31,058 bases of DNA. Source: CAYSPU01 sp964432995. GTDB lineage: Bacteria; Verrucomicrobiota; Verrucomicrobiia; Limisphaerales; JAHDYP01. The notes beneath the pieces were generated by a model. It searched no databases. It was not told the DNA's origin and saw only the letters and a program-made list of their open reading frames with translations. The DNA lies in assembly GCA_964432995.1 (NCBI GenBank), contig CAYSPU010000034.1, positions 1 through 31,058 on the forward strand, given 5' to 3'. Position numbers and translations under genes: made by a program. This document shows positions 24,677-31,058 of the stretch, in pieces. Every line of letters starts with the position of its first letter. The first letter of the stretch is position 1.

Positions 24677-24970
24677 TCACCCGAGGTGTGTCTTGGGTGT
24701 CAGGGTCACGGTGGCCCCCGGCTCGATCTGCCCGCCAATCTGGCGATCGTCGACGAGGAAGGCGCCGCGGTCGTCCCGCAGCGCCCACGGAACGTTCGTT
24801 GGCAGCTCCATTCGTTGCGCCAGCGTGCGCGCGACGGCGCCGGCCGGCACGCTGTCCTGCACGTCCTCGACGTCCATCTCCATCGTTCCGGTCACGTCGG
24901 TGGCCCGGAACCGGAGTGAGGGCGGGCGCGGCGGCGCCACCGTGAGGGTGTCGGGTTCCATAGTTCTCAT
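24677..24970 (-). CDS. Ubiquitin-like beta-grasp protein 1 with C-terminal Gly
   Basis: A 97-residue protein whose last codon before TGA is GGG, so it ends in Gly (KTHLG) without processing. After a Pro-rich lead of about 17 residues, the order is that of a beta-grasp fold: two strands ('SLRFRATDVTG', 'MEMDVEDV'), a helix ('AGAVARTLAQRM'), 'WALRDDRGAFLVDD', and a last strand 'GATVTLTPKTHLG'. A free terminal Gly is what E1 enzymes adenylate. A good ribosome site, AAAGGA at 24978-24983, lies 7 bases before the ATG, the clearest in the operon, suggesting high expression. It sits after E1 and E2 genes and before a JAMM gene, fitting a conjugated modifier. Confidence 0.8.
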   Translation of the reverse strand: MRTMEPDTLTVAPPRPPSLRFRATDVTGTMEMDVEDVQDSVPAGAVARTLAQRMELPTNVPWALRDDRGAFLVDDRQIGGQIEPGATVTLTPKTHLG

Positions 24971-24977
24971 GACGGTA

Positions 24978-24983
24978 TCCTTT
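24978..24983 (-). promoter_or_regulatory. Strong ribosome binding site for Ubl 1
   Basis: AAAGGA on the coding strand, 7 bases from the ATG at 24970, in a C/A-rich 30-base spacer that also contains AAACCCAACC. Most other genes in this operon rely on overlaps and show no such site. Confidence 0.65.
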
Positions 24984-25000
24984 CGGTTGGGTTGGGTTTG

Positions 25001-25795
25001 TTAACGGTGAATCGTCAGGCTCGCGAGAGGCAGGGAATCGTCGGCGAGCGCCTCCGCGGTTTCGATCAGGCGCACCGCCGCCTGCCGGAGCACGTCCAAT
25101 CCGGCTGCGAACAGCACCTCCGAGGGCGGTGCCCCGCTCAGGTCCACTTCGGCGAACAGGGCGCGGCTCCCGGTGCTTTCGGTGAGGGCGAGGCGCAACA
25201 TGCCCCAGAGCGACTGCGCGTCGCGGGTCAACTCCCGCAGTGCGTGGGCTCGGGTTTCCGGGAGCCTTGCCGGCAGCTCCGGCAGCAGCGGGATCCGCAT
25301 CGTCCAACAGTCCGGTTGCAGGATCATCTCCCCCTGTCGCACCAAGCCGTCTGTTTGCATGGTCAGGGCGCCTGGCGGCAGCCACGACTCCACCAACTCG
25401 CGGGCGGGTGGTCGCCACGACTCGGGAACGCGTCCGCTGCGCGTCGCGAGTGCCCAGTCCAGACAGAGACCGAGCGCGACCCGGTCGTCGGCGTCGAACC
25501 GGTCGTCATCCGGTTCCTCGCGCACGGCCCAGGACGGGACCTCAAAGACGCGCTCCGCGGCGGGACCATTCCGGACCCATTTCCAAAGTGCGACCGGAGC
25601 TGGAGAAGGCGGCCAGGGAAAGTCCGGCTGTTGACCGGCCGTTTCGCGCAGCCGGCACCACCCCCCGCCGATGGCGAACTGGAGATCACCGCGCCGGTAG
25701 GTGGCGCCATCGGGCGTGAAGCCGCGCGCGACCAGCGGATGGTGGTGCGCGGTGCCGCGCGGATGCGCGGCGGTCAGATTGCAGTCAGTCGACAT
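25001..25795 (-). CDS. Unrecognised protein of the conjugation operon
   Basis: A 264-residue protein whose family is not recognised. Its ATG at 25795 lies 11 bases inside the end of the E2 gene. The N-terminal half is Trp-rich ('GGGWCRLRE', 'PDFPWPPSPAPVALWKWV', 'CLDWALATRSGRVPESW'), and the C-terminal half is mainly helical, ending in 'LDVLRQAAVRLIETAEALADD'. The phrase 'GALTMQT' (near residue 142) is also found in the E2 before it, which may be chance. Being between E2 and Ubl genes, it is likely an accessory factor such as a substrate adaptor or second E2-like scaffold, but nothing in the sequence proves this. Confidence 0.75.
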   Translation of the reverse strand: MSTDCNLTAAHPRGTAHHHPLVARGFTPDGATYRRGDLQFAIGGGWCRLRETAGQQPDFPWPPSPAPVALWKWVRNGPAAERVFEVPSWAVREEPDDDRFDADDRVALGLCLDWALATRSGRVPESWRPPARELVESWLPPGALTMQTDGLVRQGEMILQPDCWTMRIPLLPELPARLPETRAHALRELTRDAQSLWGMLRLALTESTGSRALFAEVDLSGAPPSEVLFAAGLDVLRQAAVRLIETAEALADDSLPLASLTIHR

Positions 25796-26429
25796 GCTTC
25801 ACCTCCCAGGGGAGGAAGGGTTCGATCGTCAGGGGGATGAGCTGGGGATTGCGCTGCCACCAGTCCGCCGCCTCGGGATTCAGCACCCCCGCGGGGTCGC
25901 TCAGGTCCAGTTGCGTCGTCTGCATCGTCAGCGCCCCGTAGGTCATGAGGACGATCTCCTTGAGCGGGATGCCGGCCGGCAGGCTTGGCCCCAGGCAGAG
26001 GACCTGGTTCGGCTCGGGACCGACATTGCTGTGCCAGATTGGCCCCGGGGCCAGGATGCGAACGAACGCGTAGCCGGGCTGCGGCAGGATCGCCGCCCTT
26101 TCCGGATAGGTCACCCCCAGGAACACAAACGGGGCGACCCGCAACGGACCGTCCGGGTGCGGCCGACACGGGACCGGCACGCGCATCCGCACCTTCGCCC
26201 GCAAGTCCGTCGTCAGATCGATCCAGTGGACATCGAGGCGCCTCGACATCTCCGCCAGGGCCAGCAGGTCGTGCGCCTCGGCCAGCTTCCGCTGGCGGCA
26301 CGCCGGCGGGCCGCCGCAGGTCTGACGCGCCGTGTCGTGAACCGCTTGGTGATAGGCATTCAGCCGAAAGCTGGACAAGGCGGCCAAGCCCGACGGCGCT
26401 GGAACCGAAGTACTGGTGGGTGAGTTCAT
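25785..26429 (-). CDS. E2-like ubiquitin-conjugating enzyme (UBC fold)
   Basis: A 214-residue protein with start ATG at 26429 overlapping the E1 stop (ATGA). After an N-terminal helix region, the UBC core runs from about residue 75: strands 'KVRMRVPVP' and 'APFVFLGVTYPERAAIL', then 'AFVRILAPGPIWHSNV' where HSN (133-135) stands in for the E2 HPN motif, and 'NQVLCLG' with Cys145 at the active-site position. The helices after it ('IPLKEIVLMTYGALT', then 'DPAGVLNPEAADWWQRN') mirror the eukaryotic E2 'DP.N.EA...' ending. It should accept the Ubl from E1 and pass it to a target Lys. Arrangement RING-E1-E2-Ubl supports this. The E2 call is strong. Confidence 0.87.
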   Translation of the reverse strand: MNSPTSTSVPAPSGLAALSSFRLNAYHQAVHDTARQTCGGPPACRQRKLAEAHDLLALAEMSRRLDVHWIDLTTDLRAKVRMRVPVPCRPHPDGPLRVAPFVFLGVTYPERAAILPQPGYAFVRILAPGPIWHSNVGPEPNQVLCLGPSLPAGIPLKEIVLMTYGALTMQTTQLDLSDPAGVLNPEAADWWQRNPQLIPLTIEPFLPWEVKHVD

Positions 26430-27712
26430 GATGGTGGCGAAGCGGAGGTTCCATGGCGGATCCACACGCCCGATTCCGCCGTGCGGACCAGCACGCTGCG
26501 GACGCGCCTGGCCCCCAACGCGCGCAGCGGGCTGTCCAGCGCGGACCCAAGGACCGCGGCGCCAACCTGCCGCAGCGTGTAGAACTGCAGGGGCACCACG
26601 GGCGCGGCGCACTTCGGACAGCGGACGACCCGGCCGCCCTGCCGGGGTCGAAACCGGCGCACCAGGGCGGGTTGCGCACACCGGCAGGCGCCGGACTCCA
26701 CCCAGTCCAGGCCGCCGACTTCGAACACCGTTTCTTCCCCGACGGCGCCCCCGGTGGCCGTCTGCGCCAGCGCCCGGAGCGAAAGCCGTTCCAGCGGCTC
26801 GTGGGCATCAAGCCGGCGGTAGGTGATATGGTCGATCGGACACGCCGAATTGCGGGCCAGCCCGGAAACAACGGTGCGATTCGTGTAGCCGCAGTACTCG
26901 AGCAGCGTGTCCGTCACCGGCTCCCCGAGCTGAAGCACATGGCGCAGCACCTGGTTGACCGCCAGATCGGCGGCCAACGAGCAGAGATTGGCGAAGCTGT
27001 TGGTCGCCGGAGCCACGTGAAGATCCGGAACGCCCGCCGCAGCCGGCGCCGCGGCCCCGGCGGCCCCCTCGCAACTGAAACGCGCCTGCTGCGAAACCAA
27101 CCGCCACTCGTCCGGCCCCAAAAAGCAGGCGGCACAACAACCTTGGGGATCGGCGTTCCCACAGAACCGGATCTGCACGGTCAAGGTCTCACCATGAACC
27201 GCCGCCTGCAGCAATGGCTGGCCCAGGTGCCGGCACCGCTGGGCCAGCACAACCTCCACCGACAATCGGTCCGGAGCCATCACCACCAGATCCAGGTCGG
27301 CCAGCGCATCCCCATCCAGCGCCTCCACCGATCCAACCCAGGCGAACACCCGGGTCGCAGGACTGATCTCCTTGCATCGGCTGCCGATCTCCAGGGCCTT
27401 CGGCCGGCCTACGCTCCGTGGCCCCACCTCGTGCGTCAGGAGGCTCGCCGCCTTGTAGCGCTTCGGATCCACCAACATCAGGACGCCAATTCCCAGCCGC
27501 GCCAGCAGCAGCGCAATCCGCCCGCCCACGCTCCCCGTCCCCACGACCGCCACTCGCAGACCACGCAACAGAGGCAATGCCGCCGCGGCGCAGCCAAGCA
27601 ACTGCGGATAACGGGCCTCCGGCGCCGCGCCAGCACCCGACCGCGGCGAGCGGCGCCCGCGCACTTCCCTCAGGACGGGCGCGGGTTCAGTCCTGGCTGG
27701 GGGTGTAGTCAT
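26426..27712 (-). CDS. ThiF/E1-like activating enzyme with C-terminal zinc ribbon, first copy
   Basis: A 428-residue E1-like enzyme beginning 26 bases inside the RING-like gene. The adenylation core has 'VAVVGTGSVGGRIALLLARLG' (described from 54), with the loop GTGSVGG at 58-64, 'VDPKRYKAASL' (81-91, Asp82), and Lys105 ('GRPKALEIG'). 'GCCAACFLG' (191-199) offers Cys192, 193 and 196, either metal ligands or thioester candidates. The C-terminus has CxC (343, 345) and CxxC (365, 368), a zinc-ribbon-like pair not usual in minimal ThiF proteins. It should activate Ubl 1 and hand it to the adjacent E2. It differs clearly from the second E1 in length and ends. Confidence 0.88.
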   Translation of the reverse strand: MTTPPARTEPAPVLREVRGRRSPRSGAGAAPEARYPQLLGCAAAALPLLRGLRVAVVGTGSVGGRIALLLARLGIGVLMLVDPKRYKAASLLTHEVGPRSVGRPKALEIGSRCKEISPATRVFAWVGSVEALDGDALADLDLVVMAPDRLSVEVVLAQRCRHLGQPLLQAAVHGETLTVQIRFCGNADPQGCCAACFLGPDEWRLVSQQARFSCEGAAGAAAPAAAGVPDLHVAPATNSFANLCSLAADLAVNQVLRHVLQLGEPVTDTLLEYCGYTNRTVVSGLARNSACPIDHITYRRLDAHEPLERLSLRALAQTATGGAVGEETVFEVGGLDWVESGACRCAQPALVRRFRPRQGGRVVRCPKCAAPVVPLQFYTLRQVGAAVLGSALDSPLRALGARRVRSVLVRTAESGVWIRHGTSASPPS

Positions 27713-28370
27713 AGGCCTCCTCGAGCACGACTGGCCGCCTGCACCGCGGGCATTCCCCGCTCAACTGCGCGCACTGCAGACCGCCCTCCGCGTCGGCCTC
27801 GCAGTGAAACACCGCCCCGCAGGCGCACGTGTAGCACGTCGCCTCCGCGGCAAACGGAACCCGGCAGATCGGACAGGGCTTGCCGAGCTGCGCCTCCGGA
27901 GGGCCACCCAGCAGCGGCCGGCGGAAGACGGTCACGTGAACGGTCAACTCCGGAGTCCACTGGAAGGCGTCTCCCAGTTTCAGTACCACCCGGTGCAAAG
28001 CCGGCTCGCCGTTGACCAGCGGATCCGTCGCCGCCGGGAAGCTGACCAGCAACCGCGGCTGGTGCCGCGCATTGCGGAAAGGCTCGACCACGACACCGTC
28101 CGCGTCGGCCTCGGCGTTCGCGGCCATTGGCTGCAGCCCGCCCGACCGCGCGGTCAGAACCGTGGGGCCCGGGGCCATCGCCATCGGCTGCGGCGATCCG
28201 GAATCGCCCGCCTCGCCCCCGACGCCGGAGTACGCCTCCGGCCACAGATGAATCTCCTGGTGGTTTGTTCCTCGGGTCGGGGCACGCCCCCCGTTGGGGA
28301 GCGCGCCGGGGCCTTCGACAGGAGGGGAATACTGGGCGGCGGCGGCCAGGCCAGGCAGCACGCTATTCAT
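27687..28370 (-). CDS. RING-like treble-clef zinc protein, candidate E3
   Basis: First gene of the operon. The start at ATG 28370 (227 residues) is preferred because codons between 28371 and 28493 have unusually AT-rich third positions and contain a TATAAG box; a start at 28493 would give 268 residues. The N-terminal part is low-complexity, then a beta-rich domain ('QPRLLVSFPAATDP', 'ELTVHVTVFRRPLL'). The last 65 residues carry CPIC (166-169), CYTC (179-182), Cys184, His189, Cys190, Cys200 and CPRC (207-210), spacing typical of a RING-type binuclear zinc fold. In ubiquitin systems such domains recruit E2. Adjacent E1 and E2 genes support an E3-like role. Confidence 0.72.
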   Translation of the reverse strand: MNSVLPGLAAAAQYSPPVEGPGALPNGGRAPTRGTNHQEIHLWPEAYSGVGGEAGDSGSPQPMAMAPGPTVLTARSGGLQPMAANAEADADGVVVEPFRNARHQPRLLVSFPAATDPLVNGEPALHRVVLKLGDAFQWTPELTVHVTVFRRPLLGGPPEAQLGKPCPICRVPFAAEATCYTCACGAVFHCEADAEGGLQCAQLSGECPRCRRPVVLEEAYDYTPSQD

Positions 28371-28690
28371 AGCGAAGTGGTGACTTTCGGTTGAATCCAC
28401 AGTTCTCTTATAACTTCCTGAAGACGCCGCGCAAGCGGAAACTGCAGGAAGATCCTTGGCCGGCTTGGTGATGTCTTCCGCTTGCATGGCCACAGAATGC
28501 CTATGTTATAAGTCTTTAGTCAACAAACTGTTACAGCACCACATTGAGTTGGGAAAGGCGCCGTTTTGCACTTTCAATCCGCAGTTCGTCCTCACAGTCC
28601 GTAACTGTGGTGCTGTTGCACACTTTCTATCACACTATGTGTCTATCTTGACTTGCGCGCGCCGGACCGCTACGGTGCACGCGTCGTTCC
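28371..28690. promoter_or_regulatory. Divergent, lower-GC control region with inverted repeats
   Basis: This spacer separates the Ub-like operon (minus) and the SorC-type gene (plus) and is clearly richer in A/T than its surroundings. TATAAG occurs at 28407-28412 on the minus strand and again at 28507-28512 on the plus strand, suitable -10 boxes for the two directions; -35 boxes are weak. Inverted repeats: GCAAGCGGAA 28431-28440 with 28476-28485; ACAGCACCACA 28533-28543 with 28606-28616; and palindromes CTGTTACAG (28528-28536) and CAGTCCGTAACTG (28595-28607), which share GTTAC. These are candidate operator sites for the regulator. Confidence 0.5.
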
Positions 28691-29764
28691 ATGAACCCGT
28701 CGCCTCAGTCCCTCGCCATGAAAACCGAATCCACCGATGCCACTGTTGCGTTCCGGGCCGCCGAACTCTTCCTCGAGAAGGAGATGCGGATCCCGCAGAT
28801 CGCCGACGTCCTCAACCAGGAGTTTCCCACCCTCGCGATCCGCATCACGCGGGAGATGGTCTACCCGCTTCTCCAGAAGGCGCGGGCGCTCGAGTTGCTG
28901 CGCCTGGTGCCGCCGCTGGAGCAGAAACTGGCCAAGGCCGTCGAACAGCGCTTCGGTTGTCCCCCGGGGTCGGTTCGGGTGGTCGACTGTCCGGCTCGGG
29001 AGAGCAACGTGAACGCGGCGGTGGCCGCCGCCGAACTGGCCGTGGACCTGGTGAAGGAGCTGCATTCCGCCCTGGGGGGAACGATCGGATTGGGGTTGGG
29101 GCCGGGGCGCGCCACGCGGGACTTCAGCGTGGCGTTCAGTCAGCGGCTGAAGAACGATCCCCCTCTCCCGATGTTGAAGCTGGTGGCCCTCTCGGCGGGT
29201 TGTCCGGCCACCCACCCCGAGTATTCGTCCGTGAGCTTCTTCAACCTGTTTCCGCGGACGAGCGTTGTGGAGCAGATCGGGCTCTTCGCCGGAACGCTGG
29301 TGCGCTGCGGGGAGTATGACAAGATCAAGAACCGGCCCGGGTGCCGGGAGGCCTTCGCGGCGGCCAAGGACATCCACTTGGTGGTCACCAGCATGGGGGA
29401 CATGCAAGACGAGCACGCGCTCTTCCGCATCTGGTGCAACGACTGCGCGAAGGAATGGACGCCTTCCTGGAAGGACGAGGCGGTCGCGGATATCCAGTAT
29501 CGCCCCTACGGCGCCAACGGGTTCCTCCGGGATTCGAAGAGCGACCTGCGGGCGGTCACGTTGTTCGAACTCGACGACTTGGTGGCGCTGGCTGGCAGGA
29601 AGAACCGGCACGTCATTCTCATCGCCCGCCAGTGCGGTTTGTGCGAACCCCGTCGGACCAGGGCCCGCGCCCTGCTGCCGATCCTGAAGAATCCCCACAT
29701 GCGCGTCTTCAGCCGCCTCGTTCTCGACTCCCCCACCGCCTACGAACTCCTGCAGGCGGCCTGA
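28691..29764 (+). CDS. SorC-family (sugar-binding) transcriptional regulator
   Basis: A 357-residue protein. Residues about 18-65 form a helix-turn-helix region ('AELFLEKEMRIPQIADVLNQ'). From about 75 the SorC/CggR-type effector domain is seen: 'LVPPLEQKLAKAVEQRFG', 'GGTIGLGLGPGRATRDF' as the sugar-phosphate-binding loop, 'KLVALSAGC', and later 'IHLVVTSMGDMQD' and 'ADIQYRPYGANG'. An ATG at 28718 is an alternative start. Family members bind phosphorylated sugars and repress or activate neighbouring operons. Its divergent position, with inverted repeats in between, makes it the prime candidate to regulate the conjugation operon. Confidence 0.78.
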   Translation: MNPSPQSLAMKTESTDATVAFRAAELFLEKEMRIPQIADVLNQEFPTLAIRITREMVYPLLQKARALELLRLVPPLEQKLAKAVEQRFGCPPGSVRVVDCPARESNVNAAVAAAELAVDLVKELHSALGGTIGLGLGPGRATRDFSVAFSQRLKNDPPLPMLKLVALSAGCPATHPEYSSVSFFNLFPRTSVVEQIGLFAGTLVRCGEYDKIKNRPGCREAFAAAKDIHLVVTSMGDMQDEHALFRIWCNDCAKEWTPSWKDEAVADIQYRPYGANGFLRDSKSDLRAVTLFELDDLVALAGRKNRHVILIARQCGLCEPRRTRARALLPILKNPHMRVFSRLVLDSPTAYELLQAA

Positions 29765-29779
29765 GAAACAACGGACGCC

Positions 29780-30097
29780 AATGTAAGCGCCAAGAGACTC
29801 GAAGCGCCTCATCTTCCACCCCCCCGGAGCCGGCGCCCACGATCAGCCTCGCCGACGAAACACACGCACCGCCGGAACTGCTTCGCCACCTCTGGCTTGA
29901 CGAAGTAACCTCGCAAGTCGCCTCCGCCACGCCCGTGGACGACTTGCTCGCCTGGCTTGTCCGGAACCACCCCGACCGCTCCACAGCGGAAGTCCTTGCG
30001 GGCTTCACCAACCTCGTCTTCGGCCTCCGCTTCGCCGCGCGCTTCGCCGACACCGCCTCGCGCGAATACGCCACTGCCGACGGCATGCTTCTCGGTC
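29780..30097 (+). pseudogene. 5'-truncated remnant of the gene before the JetC-like fragment
   Basis: A protein-like stretch in one frame ('PPELLRHLWLDEVTSQ', 'DLLAWLVRNHPDRSTAE', 'FTNLVFGLRFAARFA') without any ATG or GTG start after the SorC gene's stop and without a stop before the next frame begins. It is probably the 3' part of a lost upstream gene of the same decayed operon. Family not recognised. Confidence 0.45.
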
Positions 30098-30490
30098 ATG
30101 CCCCACGGCCCGCAGAAGATCATTCTCATCCGCTCCGGCCGCTACGACTACGCGGAGGTGGAACTGTCCGGCGCACTCCAGATCGTCGGCCCCAACAACA
30201 CCGGCAAGACCACCCTCATCAATACACTCCAGTTTCTCTACCTCGACGATCTCCGCCGCATGGACTTCGGCGCCTGCACAACGGCACAAACCCGGGCTTA
30301 GCACTTCCCTACCCAATACAGCTACATCCTCTTCCAGTGCCTTGGCTCCTCCGGCCAGTGCGTCATCGGCTGGCGCGGCCGCAGCAAGACCAGCGGCGGC
30401 GACCCGGAACGCTTCGCCTTCGTCGGGCCCTACGAGGCCGCCGATTTCTTCGACTCCAAGAACCAGGTCCGCGAGCCCCGCGAGGTCAGC
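30098..30490 (+). pseudogene. N-terminal fragment of an SMC/JetC-like P-loop ATPase, broken by a stop
   Basis: From ATG 30098 the frame reads 'KIILIRSGRYDYAEVEL', then Walker A 'GPNNTGKTTL' and 'NTLQFLYLDDLRRMDFG', the N-terminal P-loop half of large coiled-coil ATPases related to MukB/Wadjet JetC. TAG at 30299-30301 interrupts it, but the same frame goes on sensibly ('HFPTQYSYILFQCLG', 'ERFAFVGPYEAADFFD') to about 30490. A TAC to TAG change (Tyr) is the simplest explanation. The roughly thousand residues of coiled coil and C-terminal ATPase half are missing. A dead gene; the exact family within the SMC-like group is uncertain. Confidence 0.65.
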
Positions 30491-30599
30491 GCCCGCCAAG
30501 CCCAAGCGGAGGTTCAGTGCCGCGACGCGGGCCGCGATGGCAAAGCGGCTCAAGGCGCGATGGGCCAAGGTCAAAGCCGCCGGGAAGAAGACGCTGTAA
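30491..30599 (+). pseudogene. C-terminal fragment of an unrelated gene at a deletion junction
   Basis: At about 30490 the sensible frame switches by two positions and reads 'PAKPKRRFSAATRAAMAKRL' followed by 'KARWAKVKAAGKKTL' and TAA. Such basic 'KPKRxxSAAxRAxxxxAxKARWAKVKA' tails close various small bacterial proteins. It probably marks a deletion fusing two genes. Confidence 0.5.
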
Positions 30600-30847
30600 A
30601 GAGCAAGCGGCAGTCCTGTTGGAGCGTGTTCGATGGGCGGCAAGGGACGGCCACGACACCGGACGCCCTCGATCCCGCGTGGATGTGCTCGGCGATAGAT
30701 GCCTTGATTCCGTGGCCCAAGCCTTGTGTTGTCGGCGCGCCACGTCTCGCAAACGGCAGATTGGCTGTTCCGCATTCGTCCGCGGTCGAGAGTAACCCGA
30801 CCGGTTGGGCAGAGGCTGTCCAAGCCGACGGCCGTTTTCGACTTTCA

Positions 30848-30875
30848 ATCAGCGAACCGGCAGTCGTATATTGAA
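30848..30875 (+). repeat. Direct repeat, left copy
   Basis: ATCAGCGAACCGGCAGTCG plus TATATTGAA; closely matched at 31028-31054, 180 bases downstream. The 30600-31058 stretch holds no confident gene and may belong to a dispersed non-coding element; the region continues beyond the window. Confidence 0.5.
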
Positions 30876-31027
30876 GCTCCGTTCGGTTCAGTATGAACGA
30901 CTTGCGAACAGGGCAGTCGTGCCAAGTGGCGGACGCGATAAACGAACCAGAAAGCGTCCGTCTTCAGGAAGTGTCGTTGCTGGCCAAGGACTTGCGCCGA
31001 TATTCGCAGGGGAACCCCCGAAAACTG

Positions 31028-31054
31028 ATCAGCGACTGCCAGTCGCATATTAAA
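31028..31054 (+). repeat. Direct repeat, right copy
   Basis: ATCAGCGACTGCCAGTCGC plus ATATTAAA, a variant of 30848-30875. It contains the short palindrome GCGACTGCCAGTCGC (31032-31046). Confidence 0.5.
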
Positions 31055-31058
31055 CGTT

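Noticed and set aside
21579..24919. Two long plus-strand frames opposite the ATPase and first JAMM genes
   Set aside because: Their translations are Gln/Arg/His-rich antisense reading with no motifs, whereas the minus strand encodes well-formed domains.
26453..28015. A 520-codon plus-strand frame opposite the first E1
   Set aside because: Low-complexity antisense reading; the E1 motifs on the minus strand are clear.
18343..28370. Interpretation as a Pup-proteasome locus
   Set aside because: No Pup, PafA, Dop or 20S subunit genes are seen; the modifiers are beta-grasp and come with E1/E2/JAMM genes.
29341..30795. A 484-codon plus-strand frame spanning the SorC gene end and the downstream remnants
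   Set aside because: It is out of frame with SorC at its start and with the SMC-like fragment at its end; only a middle part looks like genuine, decayed protein.
30845..31048. A 67-codon minus-strand frame between the direct repeats
   Set aside because: Both of its ends fall in the repeats and it shows no ribosome site or recognisable domain, so coding is not supported.
1..31058. CRISPR arrays, tRNA or rRNA genes and intact insertion sequences
   Set aside because: No regularly spaced identical repeats, cloverleaf-like sequences, rRNA signatures or transposase motifs were found by reading.

Overview
This GC-rich window looks like a verrucomicrobial chromosome, probably a metagenome-assembled contig. 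The evidence is indirect: a sulfatase, a Tat-exported Gfo/Idh/MocA oxidoreductase, a secreted subtilase, a SorC-type regulator and dispersed palindromic 'GGTAGGGCG' repeats sit close together in a way typical of that phylum. A run of 10 N at 23230-23239 marks a contig join. No rRNA, tRNA or CRISPR array was seen.

Layout. Bases 1-5.6 kb carry housekeeping and envelope genes: the 3' end of a sulfatase, a small secreted protein with a TonB-plug-like segment, an LptF/LptG-type permease, a cytidylate-kinase-like protein, a TGS-domain GTPase and a small membrane protein. A type I restriction-modification locus follows at 5.7-12.0 kb in the unusual order hsdR-hsdS-DUF3800-hsdM. At 12.2-16.6 kb are a Tat-exported oxidoreductase and a subtilisin-like protease with PA and P-type domains. 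An MFS transporter at 17.0-18.3 kb runs on the minus strand.

The centre of interest is 18.3-28.4 kb, an apparently single minus-strand operon of ten genes (eleven with the MFS gene) that encodes a complete ubiquitin-like conjugation system. In transcription order: a RING-like zinc protein (candidate E3); a ThiF/E1; a UBC-fold E2 with a clear active-site Cys; a protein of unknown family; a beta-grasp Ubl whose last residue is Gly; a JAMM protein with a cysteine-rich insertion; and an AAA+ ATPase with the coiled-coil plus OB layout of proteasomal unfoldases. These are followed by a second set resembling the PRTRC cassette: a second Ubl, a PRTRC-B/E2-D-like protein, a second JAMM protein and a second ThiF/E1. 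Most neighbours overlap by 4-26 bases. The inferred logic is activation (E1), transfer (E2), target choice (RING), removal or maturation (JAMM) and ATP-driven unfolding (AAA+). No 20S-type protease is present.

A SorC-family regulator is divergent from this operon across a lower-GC spacer with inverted repeats and may control it. Downstream lie decayed remnants of an SMC/JetC-like ATPase gene and a non-coding, repeat-bearing end. The RM locus, Ub-like operon and SMC-like remnant together suggest a defence or accessory region, but that role is inference.

One artefact matters for anyone using the ATPase: a 54-base duplication, 125 foreign bases (which read as part of an NAD(P)H-hydrate epimerase gene) and the N run are spuriously inserted near its 5' end.
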